Below are positions 56,377 to 64,000 of a DNA stretch of 64,000 bases, in pieces. This DNA is from Ensifer adhaerens (lineage in GTDB: Bacteria; Pseudomonadota; Alphaproteobacteria; Rhizobiales; Rhizobiaceae). The notes under the pieces are model-generated. The model worked only from the letters and a program-made list of their open reading frames with translations, ran no database searches and was not told the origin of the DNA. Numbering within the stretch: position 1 is the first letter of the stretch; each line of letters begins with the position of its first letter. Location of the stretch: the NCBI RefSeq assembly GCF_002940685.1, contig NZ_PNFP01000017.1, positions 1-64,000 on the forward strand, read 5' to 3'. The position numbers and the translations under genes were made by a program.

Positions 56377-56919
56377 TCAGTGGCCTTCGAACTCGATCAG
56401 CGTGCGGACATTGACGCCAAGCGCTTCTAGCTTCTTGCGCCCGCCGAGTTCGGGAAGGTCGATGACGAAGCAGGCGGCAACGATCTCCGCGCCCATCTGC
56501 TTCAGAAGCTTGGTGGCCGCTTCCGCCGTGCCGCCGGTCGCGATCAGATCGTCGACCAGGATCACCTTTTCGCCCGGCTGGATCGCATCCTTGTGCATTT
56601 CCATCTCGTCGACGCCGTATTCCAGGCTGTAGGCGATGCGCACGGTGTCGTGCGGCAGCTTGCCCTTCTTGCGGATCGGCACGAAGCCTGAGGACAGCTG
56701 GTGCGCGATTGCGCCACCGAGGATGAAGCCACGCGCCTCGATGCCGGCGATCTTGTCGATCTTGGTGCCGGCATAGGGATGCACGAGTTCGTCGATCGCG
56801 CGGCGGAATGCACGCGGATTGCCGAGCAGCGTGGTGATATCGCGAAACATCACGCCCGGCTTCGGATAATCAGGAATGTTCCGGATGGCGGAGATCAGTT
56901 CCGATTGAACGGTGGTCAT
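56377..56919 (-). CDS. apt: Adenine phosphoribosyltransferase Apt
   Basis: Apt salvages adenine to AMP using PRPP. The 180-residue protein has [37 protein letters not shown] and [15 protein letters not shown]. The PRPP-binding loop [21 protein letters not shown] is intact. The ATG at 56919 is used; a TTG two codons earlier is in frame. It is monocistronic. Its PRPP is supplied by Prs (35679). Confidence 0.96.
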   Translation of the reverse strand: MTTVQSELISAIRNIPDYPKPGVMFRDITTLLGNPRAFRRAIDELVHPYAGTKIDKIAGIEARGFILGGAIAHQLSSGFVPIRKKGKLPHDTVRIAYSLEYGVDEMEMHKDAIQPGEKVILVDDLIATGGTAEAATKLLKQMGAEIVAACFVIDLPELGGRKKLEALGVNVRTLIEFEGH

Positions 56920-57114
56920 GGGCAAAAGGGCCTTTGCGTCTCTTGTTACCGCAAACCCATATCACCATCGGCGCGCTTGTCGATAACGCTTTCTTCTCGC
57001 TGCGGGCGCTGGAACAAATTCGCCGCACGCAGGGTTCATGCTATTCTAACCGTGCGGTCGCCCGACCAGCGCGCCGCGCGCTCGCATCAAACTTACACAG
57101 GGAAGGAAGCAACC

Positions 57115-57300
57115 ATGCGCCTGTTTGAATGCGGTTCCCTCGTCCCGGGTTGCGAATGGCACACCCGCGCCGACAACGATGCCGAAATCGTCCGCCGGGT
57201 CGTCGAACACATGCGCGAAACGCACGGCGAAACCGTCATCCGCGAAAACATGATCGACAACATCAAGGCCCGGATCGTGGACGAATCCAAGGCGGCTTGA
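57115..57300 (+). CDS. DUF1059 family protein
   Basis: The 61-residue protein has the DUF1059 layout: CGSLVPGCEWHTRADNDAEIVRRVVEHMRETHGE (in overlapping parts), with two cysteines and two histidines spaced like a small metal site. GGAAGGAAGC precedes the ATG. The family has no known function. It converges with the CCA transferase gene. Confidence 0.85.
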   Translation: MRLFECGSLVPGCEWHTRADNDAEIVRRVVEHMRETHGETVIRENMIDNIKARIVDESKAA

Positions 57301-57328
57301 CCGTCCTCGAGACGGCACAGCCGTCCGA

Positions 57329-58588
57329 TCAATCCGGCTGCACCATCGCTTCGAGCCGGGCGACGAGGTTTGCCCGGTCGAGGGTGAAGTTGCGCTCGAC
57401 CCAGAGGTTTTCCAGTTCGCCGAGGATCTCGCCCACCCGCGGGCCGGCCGGCACGCCCGCCTTCAGCACGTCACCGCCATTCAAGGGGAAGCTCGGCCGC
57501 TTGAAGGCCTCGGCCCGCGCCAGCAGGCGGCGCAGCGAGGCGGTCTCGGACAAAAGCGCCGGGTCGCCTTCCGATTTTCGGCGCGCCGTCGCCAGCGCCA
57601 GCCGCAAGCCGACGACAATGCCTTCCACGCCATGACGATAGAGCAGACGGTCGAACGCGGTATCGACGGTCGTCGCTGCGACCGCCGGCGCCTTGACCCA
57701 GCGGCTGAAATAGGCGGCTTCGGCCTTCGACAGACGCAGGCGCTCCGCCATCGCCTCGAGCCGCTCCCCGTCCGGCGGCACGATCGCAGAGAGCCGCAGA
57801 AGCGGATCGGGTTTCCAGCCAAAGGCCCGCTCTGCCGCGACGATATCCGGGATCGCGTCGATGCCCCATTTTTCCGTTTCCGGCAGGATTTCGGTGAGCA
57901 CGCCGGCCTGGCGCATCCAGAGCAGCGCGCGGCCCGGATCCTCCGCCGAAAGCAGCTTCTTTGTTTCCGCCCAGACCCGCTCGGCCGAAAGGGTTGCAAG
58001 CTTCGAGCGCGCACGGGCGCAGGCGCGCAGGCCATCTGCATCCGGCCGACCGCGGCCGTAATGGGCGAAGAAGCGGAAGAAGCGCAGGATGCGCAGATAG
58101 TCCTCGGCGACCCGTTCGGAGGCATCGCCGATGAAGCGCAGCGTGCGGGTCTCGATATCGGCGAGACCGCCGACATCGTCGAAGACCTCGCCGCGATCGT
58201 TGGCATAGAGCGCGTTGATGGTGAAATCCCGTCGCTCAGCGTCGGCCTTCCAGTCGCTGCCGAAGGCGACCTCCGCGCGGCGGCCGTCGGTTGCAACGTC
58301 GCGGCGTAGTGTCGTCACCTCATAGGGCGTGCCGTCGATGACGAGCGTCACCGTGCCGTGGTCGATGCCCGTCGGCACCACCTTGATGCCGGCGGCCCTT
58401 GCTCGCTCGGAAACGTCCTCCGGGCGCCAGGTCGTCGCCATGTCGATATCGCCGGCCGGCAGCCCCATTAGGCTGTTGCGCACCGCACCGCCGACGACCC
58501 GGACTTCGCCGCCATCGACATTGAGCACATCGAAGACGCGACGCAGGGAGGGCGTCGAGAACCAGCCTTCGCCAGCAACCGAGGTCAT
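57329..58588 (-). CDS. cca: CCA tRNA nucleotidyltransferase/poly(A) polymerase family
   Basis: This 419-residue class II nucleotidyltransferase adds or repairs the 3' CCA of tRNAs. It has VRVVGGAVRNSLMGLPAGDIDMATT (split), the GG-D-D catalytic region at about 32-50, RRDFTINALYANDRGEVFDDVGG and the RNA-binding helices DYLRILRFFRFFAHYGRG. The start overlaps the Nudix gene's stop by four bases (ATGA), so the DUF1285, Nudix and CCA genes form one operon. Confidence 0.93.
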   Translation of the reverse strand: MTSVAGEGWFSTPSLRRVFDVLNVDGGEVRVVGGAVRNSLMGLPAGDIDMATTWRPEDVSERARAAGIKVVPTGIDHGTVTLVIDGTPYEVTTLRRDVATDGRRAEVAFGSDWKADAERRDFTINALYANDRGEVFDDVGGLADIETRTLRFIGDASERVAEDYLRILRFFRFFAHYGRGRPDADGLRACARARSKLATLSAERVWAETKKLLSAEDPGRALLWMRQAGVLTEILPETEKWGIDAIPDIVAAERAFGWKPDPLLRLSAIVPPDGERLEAMAERLRLSKAEAAYFSRWVKAPAVAATTVDTAFDRLLYRHGVEGIVVGLRLALATARRKSEGDPALLSETASLRRLLARAEAFKRPSFPLNGGDVLKAGVPAGPRVGEILGELENLWVERNFTLDRANLVARLEAMVQPD

Positions 58589-59217
58589 GCATAAAGCCTT
58601 TCATAGAGCATGCGCAGAATTCCGGCGGTGATACCCCAGATGTTGCGGCCACCATAGGGCATCCGGTAGAAATGCCGTTCCTCCCCCTGCCAGTGGCCGC
58701 TGCCGCGATCGTGATTGCCGGGGTTCATCAGGAAGGACAGCGGCACCTCGAAGACGCTTTCGACCTCTTCCGGGTTGGGCACGAGTTCGAAACCGGGCTT
58801 GACCACCGCCAGCACCGGGGTAATGCGAAAACCGGACATGGCCATGTAGTGCGGAAGCCGGCCGATGGTTTCGACAAAGCGCGGATCGAGCCCGATCTCC
58901 TCCTGCGCCTCGCGCAGCGCCGCCACCTCGACCGACCGATCCTCGGGATCGACCGCGCCGCCCGGGAAGGCGACCTGGCCGGAATGCTTGCGCAGGCTGG
59001 TCGTGCGTTGCGTCAGGATAACGGTCGCGTCGTCGCCGTCATCGACCACAGGGACGAGAACCGCCGCGTCCTTGAGCTTCAGCGTCTCCAGATAGGGCAC
59101 GATGCCCGGATTGAGCAGGAAGTCGCCGTGCTCTCGCCAGGAGGTCTCGATCGGCCCGCCCATCTGGGTCAGCGCCCGGCGGCGAAACTCATCGGCGGAA
59201 AAGGGATGCGAATTCAT
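58585..59217 (-). CDS. Nudix hydrolase, CoA pyrophosphatase-like
   Basis: The 210-residue protein has a complete Nudix box, GGAVDPEDRSVEVAALREAQEEIGL (in overlapping parts, about 86-110), with the metal-binding REAQEE. It is preceded by QRTTSLRKHSGQVAFPGG, the UPF0035 motif of coenzyme A pyrophosphatases. It overlaps both neighbours by four bases (ATGA at each end), middle gene of the DUF1285-Nudix-CCA operon. The substrate is inferred from the UPF0035 signature. Confidence 0.92.
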   Translation of the reverse strand: MNSHPFSADEFRRRALTQMGGPIETSWREHGDFLLNPGIVPYLETLKLKDAAVLVPVVDDGDDATVILTQRTTSLRKHSGQVAFPGGAVDPEDRSVEVAALREAQEEIGLDPRFVETIGRLPHYMAMSGFRITPVLAVVKPGFELVPNPEEVESVFEVPLSFLMNPGNHDRGSGHWQGEERHFYRMPYGGRNIWGITAGILRMLYERLYA

Positions 59218-59837
59218 AGGGAAAGCGCTTCCAGTTCGGCGGCCGGCATGATCGGGAAGACGGCGCCGCCCGAGCGCACGCAGAACATCTCCGTACCGTC
59301 GATCGCGACCGTCTCGCCGAGTTCGACGATGTCGTACATCACCGGCCGCGACACCAGGGCCTCCAGCCGTCCGCGCACATGCAGATACGGCTTCAGCTCG
59401 CGGTTCTCGCCGTGGATGACGAAGCGCAGAGCATGGTCCGGCCCGGCTTCGACCACGTCGCCGACATTGGTGCGGAAGGTCAGGACCTGGCCCTCCTCCC
59501 CCTCGGTCACGCTCATCTCGACGGCGACGAAAGGTGCGTCGACGATGCGGATGCCGACCTTTTCCACAGGCGTGACGAGATAGGTATGCCCGTCCTCATC
59601 CTTGCGCAGGACGGTGGAAAACAGCCGCACCAAAGGCTGCCGGCCGATCGGCGTGCCCAGGTAGAACCAGGTGCCGTCGGCGCGGATCTCCATGTCGATG
59701 TCGCCGCAGAACGGCGGATTCCAGCGGTCCACCGGCGGCAGGCCGCGCGCTTTTTCGCCGGTCTGCCCGGCGGCGCGTGCAATCAGGGCCGCCAGTCCGG
59801 CCGCATCGCCGGTTCGCTGAATTTCGGCTTCTGCCAT
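59214..59837 (-). CDS. DUF1285 family protein
   Basis: The 207-residue protein has PPVDRWNPPFCGDIDMEIRADGTWFYLGTPIGR (in overlapping parts), the family's N-terminal half, and a beta-rich C-terminal half with FVIHGENRELKPYLHVRGRLEALVSRPVMYDIVE. Crystal structures of the family show a two-domain fold but no known function. GGGACGG precedes the ATG at 59837. It is the first gene of a tightly overlapping operon with the Nudix and CCA transferase genes. Confidence 0.9.
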   Translation of the reverse strand: MAEAEIQRTGDAAGLAALIARAAGQTGEKARGLPPVDRWNPPFCGDIDMEIRADGTWFYLGTPIGRQPLVRLFSTVLRKDEDGHTYLVTPVEKVGIRIVDAPFVAVEMSVTEGEEGQVLTFRTNVGDVVEAGPDHALRFVIHGENRELKPYLHVRGRLEALVSRPVMYDIVELGETVAIDGTEMFCVRSGGAVFPIMPAAELEALSL

Positions 59838-60112
59838 TGTTCCGTCCCGTTTGACCTCGATTTTGCATCGAGACCTTTGATATCTCACGAGATAGTGCGT
59901 CGGCGCCGACTTGTCAGCCGTCCGGCAGGGTCTAAATTGGATTTTGGCGACTGAAATCCCGGCCACCGCATGATTCCTTAAATCGGGATCGATCTGAGGA
60001 CAGAAATCAGGCGGCGGTTCAAAATGTTACAGCGAGCCTGGCGCGCCCTATAAGGACGCGCGGCGCTGTAGGGGCGATTCGGTTTAACAACGGGCGACCG
60101 GGGAGTATGACC

Positions 60113-61126
<1,014 letters not shown>

Positions 61127-61129
61127 CGC

Positions 61130-62050
61130 ATGGCCACCGTCGGGCACATAGTCTCGCGTACTCCCGCCAGTGAAGTGCTTTCACGCGCGCAGCAGCGCGC
61201 CATGCTCGTTCCCGATTGCCTGGTCGAGGCGCGACGGATCGCCAACACGGTGATCTCCGGCTGGCACGGCCGGCGCAAGCGCGGCATCGGCGAGAATTTC
61301 TGGCAGTTCCGGCCCTATTCGGACGGCGAGAGCATGTCGCGCATCGACTGGCGACGTTCTGCCCGCGACGACCATACCTATGTCCGCGACCGCGAATGGG
61401 AGGCCGCGCACACCATCTGGCTCTGGGCCGATCTTTCGCCGTCGATGATGTACAAATCGACGCTCGGCACGGTCTCCAAGGAGAGCCGCGCGCTCGTGCT
61501 GATGCTGGCGCTCGCCGAAATTCTTGCGCGCTCCGGCGAGCGCATCGGTTGCCCCGGCATCATGGAACCGATCTCGGCCCGCAACGCCGCCGAACGGCTG
61601 GCGACCGCGATCATGCTGAGCCCGCTCGCCGAGGGCCTTCCCGAGACCGGAATGATCCGCAGCGCCAGCGATCTGGTGCTGATCGGCGATTTCCTCGATC
61701 CGGCGGAAAAAATCATGGAGCGCCTCGGCCCGCTGGCGCGCCGCGGCTTGCGCGGCCATGTGGTCGAGATCGCCGACCCCGCCGAGGAAGTATTTCCCTA
61801 TTCCGGCCGGACCGAATTCACCGACCCGGAGACCGGCGAGAAGCTGACCGCCGGCCGCGCCGAAACGCTGCGTGAAGACTACCAGCGCGCCTATGTCGGC
61901 CGCCGCGACACGCTCGGCGTGACGCTCCGTCATCTCGGCTGGACTTTCACCCCGCACAGGACCGACCGGCCCGCCTCCGAGGCGCTCGTCGCCGTGCATA
62001 CCTATCTTTCGGGCATGCCGGGACGGGCAACCCACGGGGGCCAGCTATGA
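61130..62050 (+). CDS. DUF58 domain protein
   Basis: The 306-residue soluble protein has the DUF58 core, GRRKRGIGENFWQFRPYSDGESMSRIDWRRSARDDHTYVRDREWE in overlapping parts, and a VWA-like C-terminal half (IWLWADLSPSMMY, where D-x-S-x-S resembles a MIDAS). It is part of the MoxR-DUF58-membrane protein system and overlaps the next gene by four bases (ATGA). The function is not established; in relatives it is linked to envelope stress or protein maturation. Confidence 0.9.
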   Translation: MATVGHIVSRTPASEVLSRAQQRAMLVPDCLVEARRIANTVISGWHGRRKRGIGENFWQFRPYSDGESMSRIDWRRSARDDHTYVRDREWEAAHTIWLWADLSPSMMYKSTLGTVSKESRALVLMLALAEILARSGERIGCPGIMEPISARNAAERLATAIMLSPLAEGLPETGMIRSASDLVLIGDFLDPAEKIMERLGPLARRGLRGHVVEIADPAEEVFPYSGRTEFTDPETGEKLTAGRAETLREDYQRAYVGRRDTLGVTLRHLGWTFTPHRTDRPASEALVAVHTYLSGMPGRATHGGQL

Positions 62051-64000
62051 GCGGCCTTGCCTTCCTCTTCACCAATCCGGCCATCCTGGCCGCCCTGGTC
62101 GTCCTTCCGGTCATCTGGTGGCTGTTGCGCATGACGCCGCCGAGGCCGGCGGCCGAAGTCTTCCCGCCGCTGCGCATCCTTGCGTCGGTGATGAAACGCG
62201 AGGAGACCCCGGCGCAAAGCCCGTGGTGGCTGACGCTCTTGCGCATGCTGATGGCCGCCGCGCTGATCCTCGCCATCGCCGATCCCGTGATCAACCCACG
62301 GCAGAATACGCTGTCATCAGCCGGTCCACTCGCGCTCGTCATCGACAACAGCTGGGCGACCGTCAGCGACTGGAACCAGCGGGTCGAAGCCGCCAATGCC
62401 CTGATCGACGATGCGGAAGCCAAGGAGCTTCCGGTCTCGATCGTCTTTACCACCGACCGACAGCACGACGCGACGCCCGCTTCCGCCGCCACGGCGCGCG
62501 ACCGTCTGGCCGCCGCCCAGCCGCAACCGCTGCCGGCGGAACGCGGGCTGGCGCTCGCGGCCATGAAGGCCGCCCTCGCCGGTTCTCCGCCCGGCACCCT
62601 TGCCTTCTTGAGCGACGGCATCGAAGCTTCGGATGGCGGGACCATGCAGAAGATCGCGGAACTTGGTGCTGCGAATGTCCGCCGCGTCGAAGGCAATGCG
62701 GAAAGCGCCATCGCGCTGACCGCCGCGACCAACGAAAACGACGGAATGCGGGTCACCGCCTCGCGCCTGCCGCTCGGCGAGCCGCGCGCCTATTACGTGC
62801 TCGCCCGTGACATTCGCGGCACGGCGATCGCCGAGGGCGAGCTTCGCTTCGCGACGGGTGCGACCAGCGCCGATGCACTGCTGAAGGCGCCGTTCGAGCT
62901 GCGCAACGACTTCGCGCGCCTGACGATCGAAGGGCAGGCGACGGCCGGCGGCGTTCACCTGCTGGACGACGGCAACCGCCGACGCCGGGTGGCCCTGCTC
63001 AGCGGTGAGGTTCACCAGTCGCAGCCGCTGCTTTCGCCGCTCTACTACATCAAGCGTGCGCTGGAACCGCATGCCGACCTGATCGAGCCCCGCGAAGAGG
63101 CGATCGGCAAGGCAATCGCCGAGCTTCTGGCGCAAAACCCGTCGATCCTCGTCATGGCCGACGTCGGCCGTCTGCCGGACGAAAGCTACCCGCTGGTCAC
63201 GCGCTGGCTGGAAAATGGCGGCATGCTGGTGCGCTTCGCCGGCCCGAGGCTCGCCGGCGCGCCCGCCGACGATCCGCTCGTACCGGTCGTGCTCCGGCAG
63301 GGCGAACGCACGCTCGATGGCGCGCTCTCCTGGTCGGAACCGCAGCCACTTGCCGACTACCCGTCCTTGAGCCCCTTTGCCGGCCTGGAACGCCCGCGCG
63401 ACGTGCTGGTGAAGCGCCAGGTTCTGGCGCAGCCGACGCCCGATCTCACGGAGCGGACCTGGGCCAACCTCGCCGACGGCACACCGCTGGTCACGACCGC
63501 CGAGCGCGGACGCGGACGCATCGTGCTCTTCCATGTGAGCGCCGATCCGAACTGGTCCAACCTGCCGATCTCGGGCTCTTTCGTCGACATGCTGCGCCGC
63601 TCAATACAGCTTTCGCGTGCCGGCGGCGTTGCCGGCGATCAGCCGAGCAAGGCGCAGACGCTGCCCCCCTATCGCCTGGTGAGTGCCCGCGGCGAACTGA
63701 CCGGTGATACCGGCAGCGCCCGGCCGCTCGAAATAGCGCCCGGGGTAGCCCCGAAGGTTTCCGCCGACACGCCGCCCGGCCTCTATGGTTCGGAAGAAGG
63801 TTTCGTCGCCAACAATCTTCTGCCCGACGGCGGTACACTCACCCCGATAGCAGGCAATCTCGTTGGGGCGCGGGCCGAAGGACTGGAGGGCGCCCGGCCC
63901 TTCTCGATCCGGCCCTATCTCTTCGGGCTGGCACTGGCGCTCTTCGTGCTCGACACGCTGATCGTGCTCTACATGGCCGGTGGTCTTGCCGGGTTGCGTC
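62047..64000 (+). CDS. BatA-type membrane protein (partial, runs off the window)
   Basis: The reading frame stays open to the end of the window (651 codons seen). It begins LAFLFTNPAILAALVVLPVIWWLLRMTPP, the typical BatA N-terminal span, followed by a second span (about 55-78). A VWA-like region comes next (LALVIDNSWATVSDWNQR, TLAFLSDGIEASDGG). A large domain then has EAIGKAIAELLAQNPSILVMADVGRLPDE, typical of the DUF4159-linked family. A third span lies near the end (about 628-648). Its ATG overlaps the DUF58 stop. The C-terminus, and so the usual DUF4159 domain, lies outside the window. Confidence 0.88.
   Translation, partial: MSGLAFLFTNPAILAALVVLPVIWWLLRMTPPRPAAEVFPPLRILASVMKREETPAQSPWWLTLLRMLMAAALILAIADPVINPRQNTLSSAGPLALVIDNSWATVSDWNQRVEAANALIDDAEAKELPVSIVFTTDRQHDATPASAATARDRLAAAQPQPLPAERGLALAAMKAALAGSPPGTLAFLSDGIEASDGGTMQKIAELGAANVRRVEGNAESAIALTAATNENDGMRVTASRLPLGEPRAYYVLARDIRGTAIAEGELRFATGATSADALLKAPFELRNDFARLTIEGQATAGGVHLLDDGNRRRRVALLSGEVHQSQPLLSPLYYIKRALEPHADLIEPREEAIGKAIAELLAQNPSILVMADVGRLPDESYPLVTRWLENGGMLVRFAGPRLAGAPADDPLVPVVLRQGERTLDGALSWSEPQPLADYPSLSPFAGLERPRDVLVKRQVLAQPTPDLTERTWANLADGTPLVTTAERGRGRIVLFHVSADPNWSNLPISGSFVDMLRRSIQLSRAGGVAGDQPSKAQTLPPYRLVSARGELTGDTGSARPLEIAPGVAPKVSADTPPGLYGSEEGFVANNLLPDGGTLTPIAGNLVGARAEGLEGARPFSIRPYLFGLALALFVLDTLIVLYMAGGLAGLR

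Overview
The window looks like a chromosomal segment of an alphaproteobacterium of the Rhizobiaceae, most probably the Ensifer/Sinorhizobium group. This rests on the high GC content with strong third-position GC bias (judged by eye), and on alphaproteobacterial families such as BA14K, DUF1236, a PetP/PetR-type regulator pair, and a ClpS gene not next to clpA. The order lgt, DUF185-type methyltransferase, pgeF, M24 peptidase is also typical. The genus is an inference. No insertion sequence, prophage, CRISPR array, rRNA or tRNA gene was found.

Layout. 0-10 kb: recQ, a putative glycosyltransferase, dnaG, an unknown protein, a YqeY-family protein, carA, a LysR regulator and a small helix-turn-helix protein. 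10-18 kb: aspartate aminotransferase, then a two-gene sortase system (a VIT/VWA surface protein with a C-terminal sorting signal plus its dedicated class GN sortase), a PQQ-type sugar dehydrogenase, a DUF3052 protein and a DMT permease. 18-22.5 kb: a cold-shock gene with a long leader, a BA14K protein, a metallo-beta-lactamase-fold hydrolase, small envelope proteins and ilvE. 22.7-30 kb: a MarR regulator, response regulator and sensor kinase cluster with an operator-like dyad, then a TPR protein, a phosphatase, csaA, a LysR regulator, proC, a YbjN protein and ubiK. 30-37 kb: lgt, a methyltransferase, pgeF, a creatinase-like protein, a lipoprotein and prs. 36.7-43.6 kb: an aldo/keto reductase divergent from a LysR gene, then an aldehyde dehydrogenase, DUF779 protein and GAF-Fis regulator module, and a BenE transporter. 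43.7-53.7 kb: rplY, pth and ychF, widely separated by a GGDEF/EAL protein, a periplasmic binding protein, an alpha-toroid protein, a TetR/GFA pair, clpS and a small CHAT/caspase-like protein. 53.7-64 kb: a membrane protein, a MaoC pair, apt, a DUF1285-Nudix-CCA transferase operon, and a MoxR-DUF58-BatA-type operon that runs off the window.

Most genes are core housekeeping genes. The parts most worth attention are the sortase pair (11774-14783), the stand-alone CHAT-like protein (51841-52407), the aldehyde dehydrogenase module with a regulator lacking an AAA+ domain and a matching dyad, and the dyads upstream of the petP-like gene and between the TetR and GFA genes. Start codons were chosen by Shine-Dalgarno fit, so several differ from the longest open frame.
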